The position numbers were made by a program, and so were the translations under genes. A DNA stretch of 64,000 nucleotides, taken from contig OZ007036.1 of the NCBI GenBank assembly GCA_963931655.1, positions 124,001 through 188,000 on the forward strand. The letters run 5' to 3'. This DNA comes from Butyricicoccus_B sp017886875 (lineage in GTDB: Bacteria; Bacillota; Clostridia; Oscillospirales; Butyricicoccaceae). A model generated the notes under the pieces. That model searched no databases. It saw nothing but the letters and a program-made list of their open reading frames with translations, and was not told the origin of the DNA. This document shows, piece after piece, positions 51,475 to 61,900 of this stretch. Positions within the stretch are counted from its first letter, which is position 1. Every line of letters starts with the position of its first letter.

Positions 51475-52983
51475 TTATTCCATGAAAAATTTATTGATAC
51501 CATTTATATAAGATTTAATTGATGCCTCCACAATATCAGTAGATACACCACGACCTGTTACAAGTTCGCTGCCATCAATAGAGATTTTAACGATTGCCTC
51601 AGCTTGAGCGTCATCACCATCAGTCATAGATTTTAGTGAGTAATCTTCAAGTTCAATTTCACGGCCTACAATTTTATTAATAGCCTTAAATGCTGCCTCT
51701 ATTGGACCGCTAGATGCTGCAACACGTTCAAATGTTTCATCACCCTTTTTAACCTTAATAACAGCGGTAGAGGTGATAGCATTACCAGAGTTAATAACAA
51801 AATTAACAAGTGTATAGCGTTCTGTGCCAGAAACAGGAGCAACACCAATGATAGCTTCAAGGTCTCTATCTTTGATGGTCTTTTTCTTATCAGCAAGAAT
51901 TTTGAATTTCTCAAATGCTTTATCCAGCTTTTCCTTGTCTAATGTATAACCAAGCTCACGCAGACGGTCTTCAAATGCATGACGACCAGAATGTTTACCA
52001 AGAACGATTGCATTCTTAGGAATACCAACAGATTCTGGAGTCATAATCTCATAAGTTTCCTTGTTATTAAGCACACCATGCTGATGAATACCAGACTCAT
52101 GTGCAAATGCATTAGAACCAACAATAGGTTTTGTAGGAGCAACAGGAACACCTGTGATAGTTTGTATCATACGGCTTGCACGATAAATCTGAGTTGTTTC
52201 AATATTGCAATCAACATAAAAGTAGTTTTTGCGTGTGTTAAGTGCCATTACACATTCTTCCATAGATGCATTACCAGCACGTTCACCAATACCATTTATA
52301 GTACATTCAATCTGACCGATACCAGCTTCAACACCAGCTAGAGAGTTTGCAACAGCCATACCTAAATCATTATGACAGTGACAAGATAAAATTACATTTT
52401 CAATACCTTCTGTATGCTCACGAATATAACGAACACGAGCTGCATATTCTTCTGGAACCATATAACCAACTGTATCTGGTATATTCAGTGTTGTAGCACC
52501 AGCTTTAATAGCGGTTTCAAAGCTACGACATAGGAAATCTAAATCAGAACGACAAGCGTCTTCTGCTGAAAACTCGATATCAGGACAGTATTTCTTTGCA
52601 TATGCAACATTATATGCAATGGACTCTAATACCTGCTCAGGTGTCATTTTTAGTTTGTATTGCATATGTAGTGGAGAAGTTGCTAAGAAAACATGAATTC
52701 TCGATGAATTTGCATTTTTAATAGCATTCCAAGCAGCGTCAATATCTTTTTCCGCACAACGAGCCAGAGAACAAATAGTTGAGTCTTTAACTATATCGGC
52801 AATAGCAGAGATTGCAGCCGCATCACCAGGAGAGGCGATAGCAAAACCAGCTTCAATAATATCAACTTTTAAAGCTTCAAGCTGACGAGCAACTTCAAGT
52901 TTTTCATTTAAGTTCATGCTGCAACCAGGGGATTGCTCGCCATCACGTAAAGTAGTGTCAAAAATACGAATAGTTCTTCCCAT
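51475..52983 (-). CDS. leuA: 2-isopropylmalate synthase
   Basis: The 502-aa enzyme starts leucine synthesis. FDTTLRDGEQSPGCSMN opens the TIM barrel. The metal His pair is in LSCHCHNDLGMA, and GNASMEECVMAL and the C-terminal LeuA dimer domain for leucine feedback follow. The T-box upstream controls it through tRNA charging. GGAGG precedes the ATG. Confidence 0.96.
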   Translation of the reverse strand: MGRTIRIFDTTLRDGEQSPGCSMNLNEKLEVARQLEALKVDIIEAGFAIASPGDAAAISAIADIVKDSTICSLARCAEKDIDAAWNAIKNANSSRIHVFLATSPLHMQYKLKMTPEQVLESIAYNVAYAKKYCPDIEFSAEDACRSDLDFLCRSFETAIKAGATTLNIPDTVGYMVPEEYAARVRYIREHTEGIENVILSCHCHNDLGMAVANSLAGVEAGIGQIECTINGIGERAGNASMEECVMALNTRKNYFYVDCNIETTQIYRASRMIQTITGVPVAPTKPIVGSNAFAHESGIHQHGVLNNKETYEIMTPESVGIPKNAIVLGKHSGRHAFEDRLRELGYTLDKEKLDKAFEKFKILADKKKTIKDRDLEAIIGVAPVSGTERYTLVNFVINSGNAITSTAVIKVKKGDETFERVAASSGPIEAAFKAINKIVGREIELEDYSLKSMTDGDDAQAEAIVKISIDGSELVTGRGVSTDIVEASIKSYINGINKFFME

Positions 52984-53028
52984 AACTTAATTCCTCCAAA
53001 AAATCAAGGTTTTTTTATTTTTTAATGT

Positions 53029-53066
53029 AAAAAAAGCCCCGTCTCTTAAATCTAAGAGACGAAGCT
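53029..53066 (-). terminator. T-box terminator of leuA
   Basis: GTCTCTTA and TAAGAGAC, extended by flanking pairs, form the stem, followed on the minus strand by GGGGC and seven T. Confidence 0.88.
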
Positions 53067-53306
53067 ACAAACTCCGCGTTACCACTCTCGTTGCTGTAAA
53101 CTTACAGCCTCTCAGCGTGTATCAAACAATACACTTCTCTATAACGGGAGAACCCGACCTAGCTTAGTAAGAATAAAACTGTTCAGCAGGCAGTTCACTG
53201 GGGAGTTTCATGAGTGTCCAACACTGTCTCGCACCAAACGACAGTTCTCTGAAGATATTCACTGCATTACTTTACCAGTTCATCACATTTAACGAATACT
53301 ATATAC
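53029..53306 (-). ncRNA. T-box leader, leucine specifier
   Basis: The leader has the T-box core AGTGGTAACGCGGAGTTT (53086-53069), where TGGT can pair with an ACCA tRNA end. The upstream stem I region carries AGAACTG, then GCGAGACAGTG and GAAACTCCCC. The CTC at 53205-53203 is a leucine codon in the specifier position. Uncharged leucine tRNA would stabilise the antiterminator and turn on leuACDB. Confidence 0.9.
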
Positions 53307-53335
53307 AGTCTAGCGAAATTTTTCCAGACTGTCAA
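53307..53335 (-). promoter_or_regulatory. Promoter of leuACDB
   Basis: On the minus strand TTGACA (53335-53330), 17 bases, TAGACT (53312-53307). Confidence 0.7.
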
Positions 53336-53369
53336 GTGCAAACTGAAAATTTTTATTATTTATCTTTAC

Positions 53370-53398
53370 TTGAATAGTTAGATAAAATGGTCTATAAT
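53370..53398 (+). promoter_or_regulatory. Promoter of the PAP2-flippase operon
   Basis: TTGAAT (53370-53375), 17 bases, TATAAT (53393-53398). Confidence 0.65.
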
Positions 53399-53426
53399 TT
53401 AAAAGATTAAAACTAAGGAGGGTTAT

Positions 53427-53975
53427 ATGCAACAGATTTTGACAGTTGATTATGAAATTTTGTACTTTATTTGCCACTATTTTAGGAATGATTTTTTAAA
53501 TCCGATTATGCTTTTTATTACACACCTTGGAGATGGTGGGGCTATTTGGATTTTTATAGCACTTATCTTTTTATTAAAAAAACAAACAAGAATTTTTGGT
53601 ATAAGTATGCTTATATCACTTCTTGCAGGTCTTATAATAGGTAATATGATAATGAAACCGTTTTTCGCAAGACCTAGACCATTTAAAACTTATGCAGATA
53701 TTATAAACCTTATAAATCAAGGTGGATATTCTTTCCCATCTGGTCATTCATTATCATCATTTACAGCAGCAACCAGTTTTTATTTATGTGCTAAATATAA
53801 AAATATAAAACTAAATTTCGCAAGAGTATTTTTAGTGCTTGCTACACTGATTGCATTATCCAGACTTTATGTATGTGTACACTATCCGACAGATGTGCTT
53901 TGTGGAAGCTTGATAGGCATAATTATAGCTATCATAGTGGTTAAAATTATTATAAAGAAATTTCCCAATATCTAA
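53427..53975 (+). CDS. PAP2-family phosphatase
   Basis: The 182-aa membrane protein has the three phosphatase motifs: KPFFARPRP, SFPSGHSLSS and SRLYVCVHYPTD. Such enzymes remove phosphate from undecaprenyl pyrophosphate or lipid phosphates. The flippase gene follows after 13 bases, so it may recycle a lipid carrier. AAGGAGGG precedes the ATG. Confidence 0.9.
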   Translation: MQQILTVDYEILYFICHYFRNDFLNPIMLFITHLGDGGAIWIFIALIFLLKKQTRIFGISMLISLLAGLIIGNMIMKPFFARPRPFKTYADIINLINQGGYSFPSGHSLSSFTAATSFYLCAKYKNIKLNFARVFLVLATLIALSRLYVCVHYPTDVLCGSLIGIIIAIIVVKIIIKKFPNI

Positions 53976-53988
53976 GGAGTAAAGATAG

Positions 53989-55407
53989 ATGAAAAATAAA
54001 TATGCCCGATTGCTTGGAAATACAATGATTTTTGCAATCGGTACTTTTAGCTCTAAAGTGTTAGTATTTTTTATGATGAGATACTACACAGCGGTATTAG
54101 ATACAGCCGATTTTGGTATAAGCGACCTTATAACACAATCAGCAAATGTGCTTATACCAATAGCAACAGTTAGTATAACATCAGGTATTATTCGTTTTGG
54201 TTTAATAAGAAGTAATGATAAAAGACAAATATTTTCAATAGGTGTTGTAACAGTTTTTTGTGGATATGCGTTTTTACTTGTTTTATATCCGCTTTTAAAA
54301 CAAATAGATACATTTGCACCTTATCTGTTTTTAATTTATTTATATGTGCTTACATCATCACTTCAGCAAGTGTGTCATCAGTTTGTAAGAGCAAAAGGGC
54401 ATGTAAGACTTTATGCACTTGATGGAATATTTAGAACAGTTTGCACTATTTTATTTAATGTACTGTTTTTAAGCGGGTTTAAACTTGGTATAATGGGCTA
54501 TGTACTCAGTATAATAGTAGCAGATGTATTATCTATTATAGGATTAAGTTTAATTGATGAACTACCAAAATATTTTAGTTTAAAAGCGTTAAATCCAGTT
54601 ATGGCAAGGGCAATGCTTAGATATTCAGTACCACTTATTTTAGCTACTGAATGTAATTGGATAATAAGCATGTCAGATAGATTTTTTATTGAAAATATGC
54701 GTTCAGCTCATGAACTTGGACTTTATGCAGTATCTGCCCGAATACCAACTATAATGATTTTAGTATCAAGCATTTTTATAGAGGCTTGGCAAATATCCAC
54801 TATAAATGACAGCAGCAGAAAAGAACAAGAGGATTTCTTTACTAAAGTAGGTAATGTATATCAAGCACTTGTTTTTATGCTTATTTCTGGAATAATTTTA
54901 TTTTCAAAAGTGTTTGTAGCGATATTTGCAGACCCATCATATTATGATGCTTGGAAATATATACCGCTTCTTGTTATTGGCTCAGGCTTTGCTTGCCTAT
55001 CCAATTTTATGAACAGTATTTATACACTTGAGAAAAAAAGCACATATTCTATGGCTACAGTTGTACTTGGTGCTGTAATGAATGTTGTGTTAAATATTTT
55101 GCTTATTCCAAATTATGGTGCAAATGGTGCTGCGTTTGCAACTGCTATAAGCTATGTGGCTATGTTTTTAATTCGTGCAATTCATAGCAGAAAATATATA
55201 AACATAAAATGGAAATATGCAAGATTTATTGTATCAAGCTTTGTTTTAGTTTTGCAATGTTATTTTATGCTACAAGAGGTTATGTTTTGGATACCAATAC
55301 AAATCTTGCTTTGTGCAGTTATAATTGTACTGAATGGTGATGACTTAATCAGTGCATTTAATAAGCTATTTAGTAAGTTTTTATATAAGATGGCAAACAA
55401 AACATGA
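53989..55407 (+). CDS. Polysaccharide flippase (MOP superfamily)
   Basis: The 472-aa protein has 12-14 helices and the typical Wzx-like start (RLLGNTMIFAIGTFSSKVLVFFMMRYYT). It probably moves a lipid-linked glycan across the membrane. No glycosyltransferase genes are near, so the cargo is unknown. Its stop overlaps the next start by 4 bases. Confidence 0.88.
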   Translation: MKNKYARLLGNTMIFAIGTFSSKVLVFFMMRYYTAVLDTADFGISDLITQSANVLIPIATVSITSGIIRFGLIRSNDKRQIFSIGVVTVFCGYAFLLVLYPLLKQIDTFAPYLFLIYLYVLTSSLQQVCHQFVRAKGHVRLYALDGIFRTVCTILFNVLFLSGFKLGIMGYVLSIIVADVLSIIGLSLIDELPKYFSLKALNPVMARAMLRYSVPLILATECNWIISMSDRFFIENMRSAHELGLYAVSARIPTIMILVSSIFIEAWQISTINDSSRKEQEDFFTKVGNVYQALVFMLISGIILFSKVFVAIFADPSYYDAWKYIPLLVIGSGFACLSNFMNSIYTLEKKSTYSMATVVLGAVMNVVLNILLIPNYGANGAAFATAISYVAMFLIRAIHSRKYINIKWKYARFIVSSFVLVLQCYFMLQEVMFWIPIQILLCAVIIVLNGDDLISAFNKLFSKFLYKMANKT

Positions 55408-56087
55408 GAAATATATATGTATTTGCTTTAAATATAAATGAAGTATGTGAGAATGATATAAATTTACTGCATAAAAAACAGCAAGAAAGAATTAAAAATA
55501 TAAAAAACGAAAGAGCAAGAAAACAAGCACTTGCTGCGGAATTACTTGTTTTTTATAGCATAAAAAAGTTAAGACCTAAAAATATACCTATTCCACCATT
55601 AAGAGCGGCAGGGGAATTTGGCAAACCATATTTTACAGAAAACAGCGATTTTAAATTCAATATATCACATAGTGGAGATTGGGCAGTAATTGCTGTTTCT
55701 GATTGTGAAATAGGAATAGATATTGAAAAAATAGGTAAACTTAGAACAAATGTTGCAAAAAGAATACTTCATGAAAAGGAAAAAAAAGAATTTTTTGCAT
55801 TAAATACAAATGAGCAAAGAATAAAATTTTATGATTATTGGGTACTAAAAGAAAGTATTGTAAAAGCTACGGGTAGGGGAATGAATGATTCATTTTCAGA
55901 TATATGCATAAAGTTTGTTGATGAAATAACACCTCAAATAGATGAAAAAGAATTAAAGCTATTTTTATTACCATTTGAAAATGAATATAAAATCGGAATA
56001 TGTATATTTACAAAAGAAAAATATAAAATTTTCACAAAGATACTTTCTTATTGTGAAATAATAGTGTACAATTATACTGTTAAATAG
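55404..56087 (+). CDS. 4'-phosphopantetheinyl transferase, Sfp-type
   Basis: The 227-aa protein has FNISHSGDWAVIAV, the magnesium motif IGIDIEKIG and WVLKESIVKATGRG. It attaches phosphopantetheine to carrier proteins. No polyketide or peptide synthase gene is in the window, so its carrier may be encoded elsewhere. Translation is coupled to the flippase. Confidence 0.88.
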   Translation: MRNIYVFALNINEVCENDINLLHKKQQERIKNIKNERARKQALAAELLVFYSIKKLRPKNIPIPPLRAAGEFGKPYFTENSDFKFNISHSGDWAVIAVSDCEIGIDIEKIGKLRTNVAKRILHEKEKKEFFALNTNEQRIKFYDYWVLKESIVKATGRGMNDSFSDICIKFVDEITPQIDEKELKLFLLPFENEYKIGICIFTKEKYKIFTKILSYCEIIVYNYTVK

Positions 56088-56118
56088 TTGGAAACAAACT
56101 GGGATATAGGAGAGTATT

Positions 56119-56826
56119 ATGTTCAAGTTTTTGATGAAGAAATTTTCCAAGAATACAGAGGAAATCGAAGAAGTTGAAGAAGTCAAGCAGGATAATAAAA
56201 ACGAATATGAAGATTATATAGATATTGTTTGTCAAATTATGACCGAAGATAATAAGTTATTATTTGTAGGTCAGATAGATGATTTTGACGCTTCAACAGA
56301 ACAGCTTAAAATAAATCCTTATAGAGAGGAAGAAACACCAAAAGGTGTTTCATATGATACCCCAGTTAAGATAAATATGAAATACAAGGGTAACATAATT
56401 ATAGTTCATGGTGAAATAGCTGTTCAATCAAACGCTTACTGGCGTATTAAAATAGGTGATAAAATAGAATTTAAAGAGCAGCGGGAAAATTTTCGTCAAG
56501 AAACCCATTGCAAAGGCAATATAATAAAAAGAGATTTGCCTAATCGAAAAATTGAGTGTGATATACTTAATATTAGTATTAGTGGAATTGCATTTACAAG
56601 CACATATATGTTTGCAATTAATGAGCAAATAATAATACAGGATATTAAACTATATGAAGAATGTGAAAGAACATACAAATTCGACTGTGTTGTAAAAAGA
56701 AATTTTAAAGCAGAAGATGATAAAATGTGTTATGGTTGTGAGTTCAAAGAAATTTCTGAAACAGATGAAAGCAATCTTTGTAAAGATGTGCTGTATTTGC
56801 AAGCAAAATCAATGAAAAATAACTAA
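56119..56826 (+). CDS. PilZ-domain protein
   Basis: The 235-aa protein has an acidic N-terminus, a YcgR-N-like domain (residues 35-125) and a C-terminal PilZ domain. The c-di-GMP motifs are ENFRQE (RxxxR is imperfect: QRENFRQ) and LNISISGIAF, where the usual D of DxSxxG is N. It probably binds c-di-GMP, possibly weakly. A GGDEF/EAL enzyme lies 2.1 kb downstream. Confidence 0.78.
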   Translation: MFKFLMKKFSKNTEEIEEVEEVKQDNKNEYEDYIDIVCQIMTEDNKLLFVGQIDDFDASTEQLKINPYREEETPKGVSYDTPVKINMKYKGNIIIVHGEIAVQSNAYWRIKIGDKIEFKEQRENFRQETHCKGNIIKRDLPNRKIECDILNISISGIAFTSTYMFAINEQIIIQDIKLYEECERTYKFDCVVKRNFKAEDDKMCYGCEFKEISETDESNLCKDVLYLQAKSMKNN

Positions 56827-56833
56827 TATATTG

Positions 56834-56871
56834 TTTCCTAACAGCATTTAATCTGTTAGGAAATTTTTTTG
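56834..56871 (+). terminator. Terminator of the PilZ gene
   Basis: TTTCCTAACAG pairs with CTGTTAGGAAA over 8 bases, followed by seven T. The 330 bases beyond it to the gdhA promoter are extremely AT-rich and hold nothing I can identify. Confidence 0.9.
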
Positions 56872-57204
56872 TTATAAAACATTCTGTTTTGGTATGTTAT
56901 TATTCATTAAGTAAATAAATATACCATAAATATTTTATAATACTTAATAAATATACATACATTTTACCAGTCATACATTGTTTTTTTAGATTAAATTATT
57001 AAAATAATAATACTATAAATAAAAAATAGTAATTAAATTTTTTGTTATTATAAAAGCTAAAAAATAATAAAAAGTGTTAAAAATATTGATTTAATTTTGC
57101 ATTATTTTTAATTTGCAAAATTTAAAATAAACGTAAATCAACAAAAAAGACAAAATTCCATGATGCAAGGACAGTATTTTTATGAATTTATATGCAGAAT
57201 TTTC

Positions 57205-57233
57205 TTGCATTATCTTTCCAAGGGTGATATAAT
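57205..57233 (+). promoter_or_regulatory. Promoter of gdhA
   Basis: TTGCAT (57205-57210), 17 bases, TATAAT (57228-57233). The leader then has an AAGCTTATC/GATTAAGCT imperfect repeat. Confidence 0.7.
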
Positions 57234-57293
57234 TTACCCATCAAGCAAAAAGCTTATCCATTGATTAAGCTATATGAAGGGAAGATTTTATAA

Positions 57294-58643
57294 ATGGCAC
57301 TGAATAATGAATATTTAAAGCGAGTATATGCTGGTTTGCAGCAGAGAAATGCACATGAACCTGAATTTCTTCAGGCAGTTTACGAAGTTTTTGAGTCTCT
57401 TGAGCCAGTAGTGGAAGCTCGTCCAGAAATCGAAGCAAATGCTATTATGGAACGTATTGTTGAGCCAGAACGCATTGTAAACTTCCGTGTATCTTGGGTT
57501 GATGATGCTGGTAAAGTACAGGTAAATCGTGGCTGGAGAATTCAGTTTAATTCTGCAATCGGTCCTTATAAGGGCGGTCTACGTCTACACCCATCTGTTA
57601 ACCAGTCTATTATTAAGTTCTTAGGCTTTGAGCAGATTTTCAAAAATAGCTTAACTGGTCTACCAATGGGCGGCGGTAAAGGCGGCTCTGACTTTGACCC
57701 AAAGGGTAAGAGCGATAATGAAATTATGAAGTTCTGTCAGTCCTTTATGACCGAATTACAGCGTCATATCGGTGCAGACACCGACGTTCCAGCTGGTGAC
57801 ATCGGTACTGGTGCTCGTGAAATCGGCTATATGTTTGGTCAGTACAAGCGTCTACGCAATGAATTTACTGGTGTTCTAACTGGTAAAGGTCTATCTTATG
57901 GCGGTTCTTTAGCTCGTACAGAAGCTACTGGTTACGGTGTATGTTACTTCATGAACGAAATGTTAAAGGATATGGGCACTTCCTTTGAAGGCAAGCGTGT
58001 TGTAATCTCTGGTTCTGGTAACGTTGCTATTTATGCTAACCAGAAAGCTACTCAGCTTGGCGGTAAGGTAGTTGCAATGAGCGATTCTAATGGTTATATC
58101 GTTGATGAAAACGGTATTGATTACAAGGTAATTCAGGAAATCAAGGAAGTTAAGCGTGCTAGAATTAAGACCTACCTTGACTATGTTCCAACTGCTAAGT
58201 ATGTAGAAGGTTGTCGTGGTATTTGGTCTGTGGCATGTGATATTGCTCTACCATGTGCAACTCAGAACGAACTTAACGGTGACGAGGCTAAAACCCTTAT
58301 TGCTAATGGCGTAAAGGCTGTTGCAGAAGGTGCTAATATGCCATCTACTCCAGAAGCTGTTGCTGCATTCCAAGAAGCAGGTGTTGCATTTGGTCCTGCT
58401 AAGGCTGCAAATGCAGGCGGTGTTGCTACTTCTGGTCTTGAGATGAGCCAGAACAGCCAACGTCTAAGCTGGACATTTGAAGAAGTTGATGAAAAGCTAC
58501 ATCAGATTATGATTAATATTCATAAGTGCTGTAAAGATGCTGCTGCTCGCTATGGTATGGAAGGCAATCTTGTTGCTGGTGCTAATATCGGTGGCTTTGA
58601 AAAGGTTTGTGATGCTATGTTGTGGCAGGGTGTTGCATATTAA
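57294..58643 (+). CDS. gdhA: Glutamate dehydrogenase (NADP type)
   Basis: The 449-aa enzyme aminates 2-oxoglutarate. PYKGGLRLHPSVNQSI, the catalytic region LPMGGGKGGSDFDPKG and VISGSGNVAIYANQKA are hallmarks of the hexameric NADP-linked class. Codon choice suggests very high expression. AAGGGAAG precedes the ATG, and the gene is monocistronic. Confidence 0.96.
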   Translation: MALNNEYLKRVYAGLQQRNAHEPEFLQAVYEVFESLEPVVEARPEIEANAIMERIVEPERIVNFRVSWVDDAGKVQVNRGWRIQFNSAIGPYKGGLRLHPSVNQSIIKFLGFEQIFKNSLTGLPMGGGKGGSDFDPKGKSDNEIMKFCQSFMTELQRHIGADTDVPAGDIGTGAREIGYMFGQYKRLRNEFTGVLTGKGLSYGGSLARTEATGYGVCYFMNEMLKDMGTSFEGKRVVISGSGNVAIYANQKATQLGGKVVAMSDSNGYIVDENGIDYKVIQEIKEVKRARIKTYLDYVPTAKYVEGCRGIWSVACDIALPCATQNELNGDEAKTLIANGVKAVAEGANMPSTPEAVAAFQEAGVAFGPAKAANAGGVATSGLEMSQNSQRLSWTFEEVDEKLHQIMINIHKCCKDAAARYGMEGNLVAGANIGGFEKVCDAMLWQGVAY

Positions 58644-58663
58644 TAATATTTAGTAAAATACTT

Positions 58664-58699
58664 AAAACCAGAGAATTAATCTCTGGTTTTATTTTTTTC
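58664..58699 (+). terminator. Terminator of gdhA
   Basis: AAAACCAGAGA pairs with TCTCTGGTTTT over 5 bases, followed by T-rich sequence. Confidence 0.88.
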
Positions 58700-58913
58700 A
58701 AAAATATTTGTGCAATTTGTATAAAGTACCAAAAAATGGAGAGAATAACATTTTAAAAAAGTGTAAAATACACTAAAAATATTTTATTATTAAGATAAAA
58801 TATAGTCATTAATGTATAAATGTGTTATAATAAATTAGTATTAAAAATGGTAAAGTGCAACAATGTATAAATGATGTATATAAGTGCTTTTTCATATTTG
58901 AGGAGGACTAAAA

Positions 58914-61900
58914 ATGCATTTCCAGTGGCAATTTTTTGAAAATCTGAATGAAATCGTATATGTTTCTGAAATTGAAACAGAAAGTCTCGTTTATATGAAT
59001 GCTCGTTTGCGTAAGGTTTTAGGTATTGATGATAGCAAAGAATATATTGGTAAGAAATGCTATCAAGTACTTCAAGGATTAAGCCGACCTTGTGATTTTT
59101 GTACAAATCATTTGCTTAAAGAAAACGAATTTTACGAGTGGACATATAAAAATCCAATACTAAACAGAAGTTATCTTATCAAAGACACAGTTTTTAAATA
59201 TGAAGGAAAAAAGTATAGACTGGAAATTGCTATTGATATAGACTCTGAAAAAGTTCAATTAAATAGTTATTATTTTGCCAATACTGATGAAATAATTAAA
59301 AATTGTATGGAGAATATGAATTCTTCTGCTGACCCAAACGAAACAATAGATAACCTTTTAAAATTCATAGGCGAAAAGTTTTTATGTGAAAGAAGTTATA
59401 TATTTGAAAGAAATAAAAATAATTGCTTTGATAACACATATGAATGGTGTAAGAAAGGAATACAACCACAAAAAGACTTATTGCAAAATGAACCTGAAGA
59501 AACTATATCTTGGTGGCTTGAACTATTTGAAAATAAACAAATTGTTGTAATAGAAGATATTGAGGAAATAAAAGATAAATATCCTTTGGCTTATGCTGCA
59601 TTGAAGCCTCAAGATATACATTCTTTGGTAACAGGTCCTATATACTCAGGTGATGATATTATAGGATTTATAGGCGTTGATAACCCAGATAGAAAAATGT
59701 TAACGATTTTAAAAACGCTTTTAAAACTTGTTGGATATTTTGTGCAACCTATATTCAAACGCAGAGATTTATTAAATGAGCTGGAAACTATAAACTCTCG
59801 TGATACGCTAACAGGTGCATTAAATAAAAATGCACTGATGGATTATTGTTCATCTGAAGTTAATAAATATGATAATTTGGGTGTTATATATTGTGATGTT
59901 TCTGGGCTTAGAATTATAAATAATGAAAAGGGTTATGATGTAGGAGATAGAGTTATAATGGAGTGCTACGGTCTCATACATAAAACACTTAAAACAGATA
60001 TGATTTACAGAACTGGTGGAGATGAATTTGTTGTATTCATTCCAAATCTTTGCAAGAAACAATTTAAAAATATTGCTGATAATCTAAAAAATGTAGTTAA
60101 AGTTTCTAAGTCTCATATGCATATTGGTTATTCATGGTCAGACCAAATGCCTATTGATGTGCAAGCACTTATTGTTAAGGCTAATAAGTACATGTTTAAA
60201 AATAAACAAGAGCATTATTTTACTACAAAAGTGCTTGAAAAAAATCAATATGATAACAATGAGTTTGAATACCAAAAAACAGAAGAAATTTCTGACAGTA
60301 CAAGCAAATTTATTAAATTTATTTCTGAAAATAATTTTGACCCAGAGGCATTATTTAATTCTGTAACATTTAGAAATTCATCGTCATACCTTTACTTTGG
60401 CGATTTACAGAGCAATAACTTTTATATATCTGATAATATGCGTGATACTTTTGGCTTTAAGGGCAATGTAGTTCCAAATCTTCTTGTTGAGTGGGAAAAG
60501 AGAATAAGCACAAAAGAAGACCTTGAATTATATCGTCATGATTTATCTGAAATTATTTCCCAAAAGAAGACCATACATGATTTAAGATACAAAGTAAAGG
60601 ATTTTGAAGGAAATAATATTTGGATTCGCTGCTGTGGTATAATAAAATGGAATGAAGATAAAACAATACCATTATTCTTTTCTGGTAGAGTATCTTGTCA
60701 GGATAAGGATTTTGTAGTTGATGCTATAACAAATTTCCCAAGAGAACATGCTGCAATAGCAAAAATAAATGAGCTTTGCAAAATTTCAGACCATATGTAT
60801 ATTATAGGTTTCTGCCTAAACAACTTTACAGAAATAAATGAAACAAAAGGTCGCTATTTTGGCAATCTTATTTTACAACATATTGCTAATCGCCTATATA
60901 ATAGATTTAGCAGTCGAGTTTCCTTTTTTAGATTAGATGGTATGAGATTTATGGGTATAGTTTCACCAACATGTAAAGAAACGGTAGATGATATCGTTGA
61001 AAAAATGCGTGAAATTATAGAACAAGAATATAGAACTGCTGATATATCAGTCAGACACCCATGTGCATTTGGTGTTTTAAATTACAATGATGAAAATGAA
61101 AGTGCTCAAATGGTTCTTGAAAACACAATAACACTTATTTTAGCTGCAAAGACACTGCCAGATGCAAAGTATATAGAACATTCACCTGAAAATGTTCGCA
61201 GAATGAAAGAAATGGCAAATATGGCACTGCGTCTTGGTCAAGAGGTTGCTAATAATATGGAAAATTTCCGTATTGTAGTGCAACCTATTGTAACAGCTAA
61301 TGGCAATGAGCCAATAAAAGGTGAAGCCCTTCTTAGATGGAAATATGATGGTCAAAATGTTTCACCTGCTGTATTTATTCCTTTGCTTGAAAAAGGTAAA
61401 ATGATACTTCCAGTTGGTAAATGGGTTTTTGAACAGGTTGTTCGCACTTGTAAGCGTATACTATCATTTGAACCTAGATTTACAATGTCATTTAATGTAA
61501 GCTATTTACAAATAATGGACGATGATTTTATTAGATTTGTAGAGCAAACCTTGAAAAAATATCGTATGGACGGTTCACATTTTATTGCAGAACTTACAGA
61601 AACACATTTTGATGAAAACCCAGAAAAATTAAAAGAATTTGTTGATGGCTGTAAAAAAATAGGTATACAAATTGCACTAGATGACTTTGGAAACGGATAT
61701 TCATCGCTTGGTTTATTACTTAAATATCCAGCAACAGTTGTAAAACTGGATAAATCGCTTTTAACTGAATTAACAGGTTCAGAAGAAAAAATGTATTTCA
61801 TTAGTAGTATTGTTTATGCTTGTCACCAATTTGGTAAGACCGTATGTGTTGAAGGCGTGGAAACCGAAGAAGAAGACAGAATAGTTAAAAATACTGGTTG

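Noticed and set aside
56872..57204. AT-rich gap as a replication origin or mobile element
   Set aside because: No DnaA-box cluster, no terminal repeats and no gene context of an origin; plain AT-rich spacer ahead of gdhA.
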